Source of the DNA: Pictodentalium vernedei | Taxonomy: Eukaryota; Mollusca; Scaphopoda; Dentaliida; Dentaliidae | Length of the DNA stretch: 64,000 nucleotides | Direction of reading: 5' to 3' | NCBI GenBank assembly: GCA_031216915.1 | Contig: CM062290.1 | Coordinates: 257,648,291 to 257,712,290 of the forward strand | Part shown: positions 1-11,088 of the stretch, piece after piece | How positions within the stretch are numbered: the first letter of the stretch is position 1 | Layout of the letters: each line of letters begins with the position of its first letter | The notes under the pieces: model-generated | What the model saw: only the letters and a program-made list of their open reading frames with translations | What the model was told of the DNA's origin: nothing | The model's database searches: none | Made by a program: the position numbers and the translations under genes

Positions 1-353
1 TCAATACATTCCTCAACCATATCCACCAAAAGTATCGCAAATATGTCACAAGCAAAATTTCACAATAGACACCCACCCCCGCTCTCCCATTAAAATCCAA
101 AATAAACTTATAAACTTAGTAGGAACAGCTGTCTTTAGGGGGGGGGGGGGGGGGGGGGGGTGTTCATAATGTTCTTTAACTGGTACCACCAATTTTAAAC
201 CTCTGTGGGCTGCTGAGGGCCTCAATCTACAAATGACAAGCTGTTCATGTGACAGGTGTACATATACGGGAACAAATTTTTCATTTGAATTGTTCTGTCA
301 GTATTCTCAGGTGTTTGCTACTTTCCTCTTCTTTCCATACAAATTCTATTAAT

Positions 354-453
354 NNNNNNNNNNNNNNNNNNNNNNNNNNNNNNNNNNNNNNNNNNNNNNN
401 NNNNNNNNNNNNNNNNNNNNNNNNNNNNNNNNNNNNNNNNNNNNNNNNNNNNN
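354..453. other. assembly gap (100 N)
   Basis: A run of exactly 100 N marks a scaffold join of unknown true size. Short open frames crossing it are meaningless. The flanking 1-353 and 454-600 show no recognisable gene; a 23-G homopolymer lies at 138-160. Confidence 0.99.
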
Positions 454-639
454 TGCAGAAGTGGAACTTGCCACTTGTTCCACATTTATAATGACAAATA
501 TATTTATTTCTACATGTAATTTTGAAACTTGAACTAGGCTTACAATGACCTACACGTGCGACTTTCACTCAATAAAATTTTTATGGTCAGCATAATTTTT
601 TAGAGACGGTCGGGTTACCCTAAACACAGGTATTGGGGG

Positions 640-1680
640 GAGGGTGGTGCTAATTTTGCAACAGACTCAAGCAAAAATCATCAGCAAAACCCGACCCTTT
701 CAATGAAACTGGAACCGACATGAAATTTGAAAACTGCCCATCTCTGATTAGAATCTTTTGATATTTGGTATACAACATCCAGAGGGGTGGGGGGGGGGGG
801 GGGGGTCAGATTCAAGAGCCTGAATTTTAACTTGGGGCAATATGTGGAATAATCATTAAAAATCTTCTTCTTCAGAACCACAAGTCAGAATCTTTTAATG
901 TTTGGTATATATCGTTATTATGAGGTTCAGGTTCACGATTGTTCAAAACAAGTCCCTTAGTTAATATTTGGGATTTCTATGGGGTCTGGTATTTTAACTC
1001 AGTTCAATATGGGGGACAATCTTTAAAAATCTTCTTCAGATCCACCAGTCCGAATCTTTCGGTATTTGGTATACAGCATCCTTAGGAAGGTTAGATCTGA
1101 TTTTGTTCAAAGAAGTCCGTAGGTTAATATTTGGGCTCCCTATTGGAGCACAAATTTTTAACTTACCATAGTCCAATATGAGGAACAATCTTTAAAACTC
1201 TTCTTCTCCAGAAACACTAGTTAGAATCTTTTAATATATGGTATACAGAATCCTTACAGGAGTTGGATTCAAATTTGTTCAACTCAAGTCCATCGTTTGC
1301 TAATGGGCTCTTTATGGGAGCCCGCATTTTAACTAAGTGCTGTATGGGAAATTATCTTTAAAAATCTTCTTCAGATTCACCAGTCAGAATCTTCTGATGT
1401 TTAGTATACAGCATTCTTAGGAAGGTCTGATCAAGTTTGTTCAAACCAAGTCCCTGGGTTAATATTTGGGCTCCCTATTGGAGCCTGAATTATTACTCAG
1501 TCCAGCATGGGAAATAATAATCTTTAACACTCTTCTTCTCAGAACTACTTGTCAGAATCTTTTTATATGATGGTTTACAAAATCCTAAAAGCGGTCAGTA
1601 TCAAATTTGTTCAAATCAACCCCATTGGTTAATAATTGGGTTAACTATGGGTGCCTGAATTTTAACTTAGTGCAGTCACA
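640..1680 (+). repeat. degenerate ~160-bp monomers of the Helitron-like ('pearl'-like) core
   Basis: Six or so diverged monomers recur here. Each has a block like AATCTTCTTCAGATCCACCA, then AGAATCTTTTGATATTTGGTA, then GTTCAA, then TATTTGGGCTCCCTATGGGAG. The same monomer forms the core of the better preserved elements at 6.1-20 kb. Neither the AGCTCACC head nor the GGCCCC hairpin tail is present, so this is an isolated fragment. A poly-G run (about 788-805) sits inside it. No coding potential is seen. Confidence 0.8.
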
Positions 1681-2640
1681 CTTACATTGTGGGGTCATGT
1701 GATCTGATACCCTATCCATGTTGATGTCGCATATTATTATTGGAAACTGTCCGCTTCTTATTATAATAATAACACTTTGGCTGACCACTGATTTGTGAAT
1801 TATGAAATCCATTTCAGCCAAATTCATCATCCAGATATTACCAGGTCAGACAGTCAAGCACACTCCATGTAAAATGGTGCCACCCCACCTCTCCCCCCTT
1901 TAACACTCATTGACATAACAGAAAAAGGTCTGCTTGCCATTGAACTGAAGTCATCCTATAAATACTGCAGTGTGTTTTCTGGAACTTATTTTGACGGTGA
2001 TTTTATCTCCCACGAAACACAACACTGCCAAACAGTGCCCTCTTCATAACCTCGTACTGATTCAGAGAATAAAAAGTTCCATTTTCAAATTTACTCTTGG
2101 GAATCCATGCACACTACAGCCTGTTGACAGGATTTTATTTTGATATGGAACAGTTTTAAAGGTCTTTTGTTTTTCACTCCATGCCATGCATTTCATGGAT
2201 GTGGCATCCTCATTTTGCGAAATATCATGTGTTTTAAGTCATATCCATGGACTTTAAATAAACAACAGGAAAAATTACCAAATTACAGTCTATTTATTTA
2301 TTTCTGATTACGATTAGCATTTGGAAATAAAGTAAAGAATGTGAGCAACTATTTATGAGCATTGGAAAGAATCACACTCCTGTATTTTTCTCACTCGTGA
2401 AATGGAAACTGCGAGTGTGATTTTTCACACGCCTGCATTTTTTCCCCAGATATCACTGTGACTGTGTAGAAGACAGTCACATATTAATTAAATGACACGT
2501 ATTCTCCCATAATAAATAATAGTGATATAACATGTTTGTGTCCAAATAGTTACCAATCATTACTAATAACTTCCAAGTGTATTTGAACAAACTCTGACTG
2601 AGGAGGGCAATTTGTTGCACTCCTTGATTTTCTAGAATGT
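1681..2640. other. unassigned AT-rich DNA
   Basis: No long open frame, no splice-compatible exon and no repeat that I can match elsewhere in the window. A minus-strand open frame of 61 codons at 1,645-1,830 overlaps the end of the monomers and has no protein-like composition. Confidence 0.5.
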
Positions 2641-2822
2641 CAGGCCTAGTCATGAAGACCGATGATAATAATCATATGACACGAACACCAAAGTTATGAA
2701 TTATTTCATGACTTCATTCCTTTGTAGTGTTGATGAACCATGACTAACTGAATGTGACCCAAAATACTTCTTTGAACCACTTTGTCAAGTGAGCGATTAA
2801 GGCCCCTTGGGGCCTCTTGTTT
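2640..2822 (+). mobile_element. 3' end of a Helitron-like element
   Basis: The tail ends in GTCAAGTGAGCG followed by a GGCCCCTTGGGGCC hairpin and TCTTGTT. This is the same kind of terminus seen at 8,085, 10,862, 15,211 and 20,031. The upstream 140 bases (from about 2,650) are closely related to 30,425-30,566, so both copies come from one subfamily. The 5' head is not recognisable. This copy also serves as the uninterrupted reference for the hAT-like insertion at 29,649-30,416. Confidence 0.75.
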
Positions 2823-3567
2823 GGACTTTCTTGAGAAAATAAGCTCACTATTTGCAAGAAGTCAATCAGGGCTTCTAGTGGCTCAGAATCGGCAATTATA
2901 CTCTTCTGGCCCCCATTGATTTTAGAGAATCAAAGACATTCTTGGCATTTAAGAAAATACTACTAAGAGTTGGACAGGGTTCGAACCACCGATTGGGCAT
3001 GGTAGCCATCAATACCGACAGTTGATATGATACTGAATATCTAGAATATTCTGAATTCTCGAAAAATAATCATTTTTAGACTTTCTGATATTGGTCACAA
3101 CTTATTTGCATTTAGTGTGTTATTTCGCCTATGTGTTAGGATGACCAGAGAGCTTTGGAGAGCGATATAATCTTTTCCTTTGCCTAAAGAGAACTCTTAT
3201 TTTGTTATGCATCCATTTGTGTTCATCTTTTCTCATGGTAATGGTTTTATTGGGAATACATTTTTCAGCTAAACCAAGCAATTTGAATGTAAAAGTTTAA
3301 ATAACAGCATCGATACAGTCGTTAGTAGTCACAGGGTTCATGGATTCTTCTCGTACAGCATTATTTAGGTCGGCATACTTCCCCCATAAAACAGCCAGAC
3401 AATTCATTTGGTATTTTTAGTATTGTTTACAAGCATATTTTTCGAGTTCAACATCTCATTATTCGTCAATTCTTATGTGACTGTCTTCTAAACTCAAAAG
3501 CTATTGAAATACGATACAGAATGGGTCATGAATTATTGCGAATCAATGTAACATTAACAAGTCGTCC

Positions 3568-3625
3568 CCTGAGTTCCAATGTGTTCTCTGTGCCAAGAGG
3601 CACAGAGAACACATTGGAACTCAGG
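3568..3625. repeat. perfect hairpin, 27-bp arms, 4-nt loop
   Basis: The arm at 3,568-3,594 (starting CCTGAGTTCC) is the exact reverse complement of 3,599-3,625. Only AAGA separates them. There is no mismatch in 27 pairs. It lies alone between AT-rich sequence and a LINE relic and does not coincide with the ends of any element I recognise. Confidence 0.95.
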
Positions 3626-3699
3626 AGACAAAATGATAATAGATTTTAAAGGCATTCCCAAACAGGTCTGGCATTGCAGAAAATCAAGGGGTGTAAAAA

Positions 3700-4430
3700 T
3701 TGCTCTCCTTAGTTTTTTCTAGGTGTGCAATACTCCTGCACCCCTAAAGAATGCCATGCCTGTAAGTTTAAGTTAATATACACTGTGCAATGATATCGGG
3801 TTAGGTCGGGGATAAAGGGATCAAGGACACTGCTGGATATTACCTGAAGGGAGTCTGTTACCGCAATTAAATCCCAAACAGTACAACTATGTTCAGTAAA
3901 ATACGTTGCATTGGTTATCAATTGTCTCAAGTGGAATGCTTGAATTAAATCTTTGAATTTATTGGAGCCAGTATTCCGATTGTCATTAAAATCCCCAGTA
4001 ACAGCTATATTAGGAATGCCTGTGTCCTTAGCCTTGTCAGTTGAATCATATATCCAATCCCAGATAGCAACATCTGCACCTGGTGGTCAATAAAGGGAAT
4101 TGGACTGCCAAGTGTTTCTATTTCAACCCAGAGACACTTTTGTAATGGGGTGTCAAGCTCATTTCTGTGTTTCAACATTAAATCAGATTTAATGAAAACT
4201 GCCACCCCTCCACCTCAAGTGGAGTGATCTTTTCTAAGTTGTTCCTGGTATCCACTTAGGTGGATTTCAATGTTATTGTCCAAAAGATGTTGGCCATGTT
4301 TCAGTGAATGCACAGATATCATGGTCAGACATTTCACAGTGAAGGATATCGATTTTAGGTTTGAGACTTTGTATGTTCATGTGACAACTACTTAGGATTG
4401 TAAAAGTAGCATAATTATGATGAATGTCTT
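3700..4430 (-). pseudogene. LINE (non-LTR retrotransposon) endonuclease domain relic
   Basis: Reading the minus strand from about 4,430 down to 3,700, with frameshifts and stops, gives pieces typical of the apurinic-type endonuclease that starts ORF2 of Jockey/CR1-like LINEs. They are, in order: HMNIQSLKPKID, CAFTETWP, GGGVAVFIKSD, a WVEI strand, a degenerate PPGADVAIWD stretch, the hallmark AVTGDFNDN, then LRQLITNATYF and VWDLIAVTDS. The enzyme nicks target DNA to prime reverse transcription. About 230 residues remain. No reverse transcriptase follows, so this is a truncated dead copy. The clade assignment is inference; the GDFN motif and the order of blocks are direct. Confidence 0.75.
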
Positions 4431-4972
4431 TCAAAGAGGGGAATTGATCGGGGTTTAATTCAATATCACCTCACACGTAAAGAAGGAAAGGAATCCAAGG
4501 CCCTAAAATGGTGACCAAATGCACGATAACCAGATATACCGCCTGGGATATGTTGATCTTAAGGTTTGGAACAAAAAAACCTAAACATATCAAAACTTTT
4601 TAGGTCTTCTGCAAACATAAGTACTATATGATCTAACATGATAGTAATACTCGCCATTCCAAATTTCAATAATAAATTCACCAACAGAAACACTTGAGAT
4701 CAAGTCGTGTGTTCACATGTACATGCCTTCAAGCCCTTGGGTGAACGAGTCCCACTCGTATTCTGTAATACTGTATATCAATGATTTGTTAGTTTTACCA
4801 CTCTGAATTTTATATGGAGATGGGGGAAGGGGGACTATTGGATGCAAACAGGGCCAGTGTGCACCAGGAGTGAGCATCTGATTTCGATTCCTGGAGGTTG
4901 ATTACATACATAGTTTGCAGAGAAATGATTAGATATAATTGTAATTGGAGTTGAGAATGATCTGAACTTCTG
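4431..4972. other. unassigned sequence before the SINE
   Basis: No gene, clear repeat or regulatory site recognised. The minus-strand open frame at 4,835-5,071 runs into the SINE and is not a real gene. Confidence 0.5.
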
Positions 4973-4983
4973 TAAAGATATCA

Positions 4984-5292
4984 GCTGCAAGCTGAGAGGT
5001 CCTCGGTTCAAATCCCACCTGTGGCAACCGCGTTGTGTTCTTGGGCAAGGCACTTCAACCCCATTACCCACGTGGGGGTACGGTGGCGTTGTGTACTAAG
5101 GCATATTGCACGTCGATGGTGCACCTGTCTTCAACCAATGCTAACCCTGCTTGTGCAGAGTTAGTTTGTACGGGAGCTAACAGTTGCTCGGTGGTTCTCT
5201 CTGGGTACTCCGGCTTCCTCCACCTGTAAAACTGTCGTGGTCATGATTAGCCATTGTGCAGAAATATGTGACCTTAAACACCAATAAATAAT
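4984..5292 (+). mobile_element. tRNA-derived SINE with 11-bp target duplications
   Basis: The 309-bp element is bracketed by perfect direct repeats TAAAGATATCA at 4,973-4,983 and 5,293-5,303. Near its 5' end GGTTCAAATCC matches an RNA polymerase III B box. Only about 20 bases precede it, so the A box is missing and this copy is 5'-truncated. The body contains CTTGGGCAAGGCACTT and GGGTACTCCGGCTTCCTCC, and ends CACCAATAAATAAT. Related copies are at about 15,762-16,057 (+), 59,063-59,358 (-, tail only) and 59,823-60,190 (-). SINEs are mobilised by LINE enzymes; the partner LINE is not identifiable here. Confidence 0.92.
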
Positions 5293-5667
5293 TAAAGATA
5301 TCAAATGATACAACATCATTTCACATTAGAGTGAAAAAGTTGATAAAGATATTAAAAAAATATAAATCTTACTTTCAAATAGTTGGTACATGTAAATGCA
5401 TTTGAATTCAATAAAAAATAATAAAATTTTCATTATACTGCCTTGTTTACTCGCTCGTTTTTCTCCAACTGTCAATTTAATGTGATGTAATCTGTAGGAG
5501 AAGTTGAGATCACAAGAGGTTCAAATAATCAAAATTACACTGAATATGTTAAAATCCTGAAAAAATATCTGGTGATGTTTTCAATTTCTTCAGTAATAAC
5601 TCCTGTCAGTGTATTCTACATAATGAACCCACCAATCATTCCTGCCAATATCTTTTCACACTCAAGA

Positions 5668-5945
5668 AAATAGATTCTGCACCAGACCTGAAAACAAGCA
5701 GTCTGACATTTGAAGAATGAGGTCCCCAGAGGGTGAATTTGATGATGCTATCCCACAGTGGGCCACTTTATCCTCTTGCTACCTCTTTCTGTTTAGTTTT
5801 GAGACCCTAATTTAGATTGAAGTTCACAGACGGTAAATTTAGTGATGCTACCCTGCTGTGTAGGGTAGCATCACTAAATTCACCCTCTGGGAACCTCATT
5901 TTGCAGGTGACAGTCTGCTTATTTTCTGGCTTGTTCTGCACAAGG
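5668..5945. repeat. foldback element with a tight inner hairpin
   Basis: The inner hairpin pairs 5,836-5,854 with 5,862-5,880 perfectly (19 bp, 7-nt loop). A larger imperfect inverted copy of the right side, including CCAGAGGGTGAATTT and an ACAAGCAGTCTGACA-like stretch, occurs at 5,690-5,750. The region is therefore a roughly 280-bp foldback sequence. No target duplication was found. Confidence 0.7.
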
Positions 5946-6120
5946 CTATAAATATCAATATTTATTGTCTGTGGGAATCTCCTTATAAGAAGAAATATGC
6001 CGTTATTTCCCTTTCATCAACAGCTGCATTTCAAATTGGGTTACCTCTGTTTCTTTGAATTTCTGCCAGTGTTTTGATTGGGATTCACACTTATTATTAT
6101 GCACTGATGACAGTTTTTTT

Positions 6121-8085
6121 TAGTTCACCTGACTGAAAGTCAGGGTGAGCTATTCTGGTCACTTTTCATCCGTCGTCCGTCATGAAGGTGGTGTTTGGCC
6201 CTTTTTCTCCCAAACCACTGGTCGCATATTAATGAAATTTCATGTGAGTAGGGGTTATATAAGGGCATTTTGATTTTTTGTCAAATTAGGTTTGGGCTCA
6301 TATTGAGCAGAGGGATGGGGCAAAAATGCTCCAATTCTTAAAAAATCTTCTTCTCAAGAACCAGCAATAGCAGAGACTTGATATTTCGTATGGAGCTTCC
6401 TTTTGAGGTGTAGACTCAAGTTTGTTCAAGAGAAGTTTGTCGGGCATTATTTGCCTTCGTTATGGGAGGGGCAAAAATTTTGGCAACGCCTAAAATTTCT
6501 ATTTTCAGAACCGTCAGGTCGATTTGAACCAAATTTGATATGAGATGATAATGAGTCATAAGTAGTTGATTGATGCAAAAAAAAATTTACTCATAGCCCC
6601 TTGGGAACCTCGGGAGCTAAAAATAGGAAAAACCTTAAAACTGCCATATCTCCAAAACTACACGGCACAGAGAATTCTTATTTTGTATAAAGCTTACTTT
6701 TATCCAGCAGAATAGAATGGTTAAAATACATCCCTATCGATTTGATCACAAGGTACTTTTTTCAGGACTTTGAAAAAGTGCTGAGTTCGCACTTTTTAAC
6801 ACTGTTGGCAATGGGAAAAAGATTAAAAAATCTTCTTCTCCAGATCCAGCAGGCAGAATCTTTTGATATTTGGTATGCAACATTGTAGCGTGGATCTGAT
6901 TCAAGTTTGTTCAAATCGGCCCCCTGGGTTTATATTTGGGCTCAGTATATGTTATGCAGAAGGCCTACACCACCACCTCTCCTGAATGTCTTTGAAAATC
7001 TTCTTCACAAGATCCAGCAGGCAGAGCAGAATCTTTTGATATTGGGTATGCACCATGCTTAGTGAGGTGAGATTCAATTTTGTTCAAGCCAAGTCCCTGG
7101 GTTCATATTTGAGTTCACTGTGGGAGCCTGAATTATAACTTAGTTCAAAATGAGGAATTTTCTTTAAAACTCTTCTTCAGATCCAGCAGTCGGAATGTTT
7201 TGATATTTGGTATGCAGCATCCTTAAAGAGAGGGGGGGGGGGGGGGGGGGTGCTCACTGTGGGAACTTGAATTGTAACGTAATTCGAAATGAGGAATTTT
7301 CTTAAAAAATCTTCTTCTTCTGATCCACAAGTTGGAATGTTTTGATATGTGGTGTGTAGCATCCTTGGTGTGGGGGGAGATTCAAGTTTGTTAAAGCCAA
7401 GTCCCAGGGTCCATATTTGGGCTCCCTATAGGAGCCTGAATTATAACTTAGTCAATATGAGGAATTTTTCTTTAAAAATCTTCTTCTTCAGATTCAGCAG
7501 TCGGAATGTTTTGATATTTGGAATGCAGCAACCTTAGGGGGCTGAGATTCAAGTTTGTTCAAGCCAAGTCCTTTGGTTCATATTTGGGCTCACTATGGGA
7601 GCCGGAATGACAACTTAGTTCAAAATGATGAATTTTCTTTAAAAATCTTCTTCAGATCCAGCAGATGAATGCTTTGGATATTTTTTATGCAGCATCCTTA
7701 GGTGGGTAAGATTCAAGTTTGTTCAAGCCATGTCCCTAGGTCCATATTTGGGCTCATTGTGGGAGCTCGAATTGTAACTTAGTTCAAAATGAGGAATTTT
7801 TTTTTAAATCTTCTTCTTCAGATCCAGCAGTCGGAATGTTTTGATATTTGGTGTACAGCATCCTTAGGGGGTGAGATTCAAGTTTGTTAAAGCCAAGTCC
7901 CTGGGTTCATATATGGGCTCCCTGTGGAAACCCGAATTATAAATCCACTGGTCAGAATCTTTGGATATTTGGTATAAGCTTTTCTTAGGAGGAGCAGATG
8001 CAACTTGTTGAAATCAATTCTCTGGGTTGATATTTAGGCTACCATGTCAGGTGAGCGCCCTCAGGCCCCCTGGGGCCTCTTGTTT
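6121..8085 (+). mobile_element. Helitron-like (HINE/'pearl'-like) element, near full length
   Basis: The head is a hairpin (AGTTCACCTGAC, TGAAA, GTCAGGGTGAGC) followed by CCGTCGTCCGTC. A unique ~650-bp block comes next, ending near AAAGTGCTGAG. Then come about seven core monomers of ~160-170 bp, with a poly-G run at 7,230-7,250. The tail is GTCAGGTGAGCG, a GGCCCCCTGGGGCC hairpin and TCTTGTTT. The two ends share AGCTCACCTGAC in inverted orientation. It encodes no protein. This is the architecture of non-autonomous Helitron/Helentron-type elements; the class is inference. The tail abuts the head of the next element directly. Confidence 0.82.
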
Positions 8086-11000
8086 AGCTCACCAACGAAG
8101 TTGTGTGAGCTTATGTCATGACCCGAGGTGCATTGGCATCAACACTTGTGTTAAAGTTATTGTACGAGTCCACTTTGACTTTCCATCCTGTTATTATGCT
8201 TCTCATACTGTTTTATGGCCTTACAATTACCCACAGATCCTTACCCAGTGATATTTTATCGGTTTTTAGTTTTTGCAAATTGTTAGACTTTTTTGTCAGT
8301 GTGGACTGTTTTGCTGTACATGAGTGGAGGCTACCACCGGTATGCTGTGGCTTTTATATTTCATATGTGTTTAATGCATCAATATAAGATTACATTAACT
8401 CTTGGACGGACATTTTTCAGATTTTGGACTTTTTTAATGCAATTGGAGACTTTTTTGTCACTGTGGACAGACTTAGAAAGTTTCTGACCTGTTTTGCTTG
8501 ACATGTACATGACCGGACATTTTTTGCAGATTTTTAATAAGCCTAGGTTTATTGCATGCCATGCGTTGGTGAACTAATGGGGATGGACACACCCCTCTTG
8601 TTGAATACCCTTACTACTTACGGAAATTAACCTATCTGAATTATGCATCTGATAAAAGAGGTTATGTTTATTTGTCACATGCATGCCCATTGGGTGCTGT
8701 TGGTGTCCGAAAACAGCCAATTTTATCAAAGGTTTGACATTTAGCAGCCTGTGGATGGTTAACAAATGCTTGGCGAAATATTGTATACATGCAACTTGTA
8801 ATGTCACACCAAGATCTGCAAATGGCAAGTTTTTCTTAAAAATCTACAAGATAATTTTGGAGAAGTGCACGGAAAATGGAAAACATGAATTTTTATGCTT
8901 TTGAGGGGTATCGCCACTGTTCAGCTACCCCAAAATGGGTTAACACTTAGTTTTTTGAATACCCTTAGTACTTACAAAAATTATCCTTGGTGAATTCCAC
9001 TAACACTAAAGGAAATGTTTATTTCGCGTGTACCTGTTGGGTGCTATGGGTGCCCGAAAACAGCCCATTTTTAGCTCACCTGACTGAAAGTCAGGGTGAG
9101 CTATTCTGATCACTTTTTGTCCGTCGTGAAGGTGATGTTTGGGTCTTTTTCTTGGTTATATAGGGGCATTTGGGTTTTTCTTCTAATTGGGTTTCTGCTC
9201 TTATTGAGGATGGGGTGGGGCCAAAGTGCCTCAGTTTTTAAAAAAATCTTCTCCTCATGAACCAGCTGTTGCAGAGACTTGATATTTGGTATACAGCTTC
9301 CTTTTGAGGTGTAGACTGAAGTTCGTTCAATATTTGTCGTCGTTATGGGAGGGACAACAATTTTTGCCCCGCCCAAAATTTCTATTTTCCAAACCGAGAG
9401 GCTGATTTTAACCAAATGTGATCTGAAGTATTAATGGGTCAGAAGTACTTGATTTATGCCAAATTGTTTTTTTTCAAAATGTCCCATGGGAACCACAGGA
9501 GCTAAAAATAGAAAAAATTTCAAACGCCCATATTTCCAAAACTACACAGCTCTGAGAATTGTTATTTGGTGTGAAGCTTCATTAGGACCAACAGAATGGA
9601 ATGGTCAAGAAAAATTGCTATCGGTTTTATCACAGGGTACTTTTTCGGGACTTTGAAAAAATGCCGAGTCAGCATTTTTTAACACTGTGGGTAATGCGGA
9701 AAATATTTAAGACTCTTCTTCTCCCAAACCACTGCTCCAAAAGCTTTCACATTTCACATATAACATCTTTGGAAGATTGTTTCATATGCGTGTTGAAAGC
9801 AAATCCCTGGGTCCATATTTGGGCTCTCTATGGGAGCCCAAATGTTTAAATTAGTGCTTATGAGGAATATTCTTTAAAAATCTTCTTCAGATCCACCAAT
9901 CAGAATTTTTTTATATTTTTTATATTTGGTATGCAGCATCCTTAGGGGTGATATTCACGTTTGTTCAAGCCAAGTGTTTGGGTTCATATTTGGGCTCCCT
10001 GTGGGGGCCCGAATTATAACTTAGTTCAGTATGAGGAATTTTCTTTAAAAATCTTCTTGTTCAGATCCAGAAGTTGGAATGTTTTGATATTTGGTATACA
10101 GCATCCTTAGAGAGGTGTGATTCAAGTTTTTTCAAGCCAAGTCTCTTAGTCCATATTTGGGCTCCCTGTGGGAGACCGAATTGTAACTTAGTTCAATATG
10201 AGGAACATTCTTTAAAATCTTCTTCACATCCACCATTAAGAATCTTTTGACATTTGGTATGCAGCATTCTTAGGGGGTGAGATTCATGTTTGTTCAAGCC
10301 ATGTCTCTGGGTTTATATTTGGCCTCCCTGTGGAATCCCAAATTATAATTTAGTTCAATATGAGGAATTTTCTTTAAAAGTCTTCTTGTTCAGATCCAGC
10401 AGTTGGAATGTTTTGATATATGGTATACAGCATCCTTAGGGAGGTGTGATTCAAGTTTGTTCAAGACAAGTCTCTTGAGTCCATATTTGGGCTCAGTGTG
10501 GGAGACCGAATTGTAACTTAGTTCAGTAAGAGGAACATTCTTTAAAAATCTTCGTCTTCACATCCACCAGTAAGAATCTTTTGATATTTGGTATACTGTA
10601 TTGTTAGGGAGGTGAGATTCAAATTTGTTAAAGCTAGGTTCCTGGGTACATATTTGGGCTCCCTATGGGAGCCCGAATTATAACTTAGTTCAATATGAGG
10701 AATATTTTAAAAATAATTTTTTTCAGATCCACCGGTCAGAATGTTTTGATATTTGGTATACGATTATCTTAATGGGGCAGATGAGAGTTTGTTCAAATGA
10801 GGACCCTCGGTTGATAGTTGTCAGTGTCAGGTGAGCGCTCTCAGACCCCCTGAGGCCTCTTCTATCAAAACTTTGATGATTAAGAGCCTGTGGAGGGTTA
10901 ACGGATGCTTAGCCCAATATCTCTTGTATATCAATTGTAGTGTCACCAACAGGTCCAATAGTGATGAAAGTTTAAAAAATATATACAAGAGGTGTTTTGG

Positions 11001-11088
11001 GAAAGTTACGATAAACCCTAATTTTGACAGTTTTTTTCCAATTTTGCCGAAAGAAGGGTTAAATCGAAAATTCCGCTTCAGTACATTT
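8083..11088 (+). mobile_element. second Helitron-like family, interrupted at 9,071-10,862
   Basis: A different head, TTTAGCTCACCAACGAAG followed by TTGTGTGAGCTTATG, starts immediately after the previous tail. The body has at least two ~354-bp units (GAATACCCTTA at 8,603 and 8,957). The second unit stops at CAGCCCATTT (9,070) and resumes at ATCAAAACTTTGATG (10,863), because another element has inserted there. The end is not clear; the next head begins at 11,089. No protein is encoded. Confidence 0.68.
9071..10862 (+). mobile_element. Helitron-like ('pearl'-like) element inserted in a repeat unit
   Basis: Complete copy: TTAGCTCACCTGACTGAAAG head hairpin, unique block, about six core monomers, and tail GTCAGGTGAGCGCTC with a decayed GGCCCC hairpin and CCTCTT. 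It splits a ~354-bp repeat unit. The sister unit at 8,716-8,740 (CAGCCAATTTTATCAAAGG) shows the unoccupied site, and there is no target duplication longer than about 1-2 bases. This is direct evidence for Helitron-type rather than TIR-type insertion. Confidence 0.86.

Noticed and set aside
249-568. Open frames across the N gap
   Set aside because: They depend on the unknown bases and have no protein-like sequence.
2978-2987. GGTTCGAACC, a perfect tRNA B-box-like sequence
   Set aside because: It is palindromic and no A box, acceptor stem or cloverleaf can be drawn around it on either strand.
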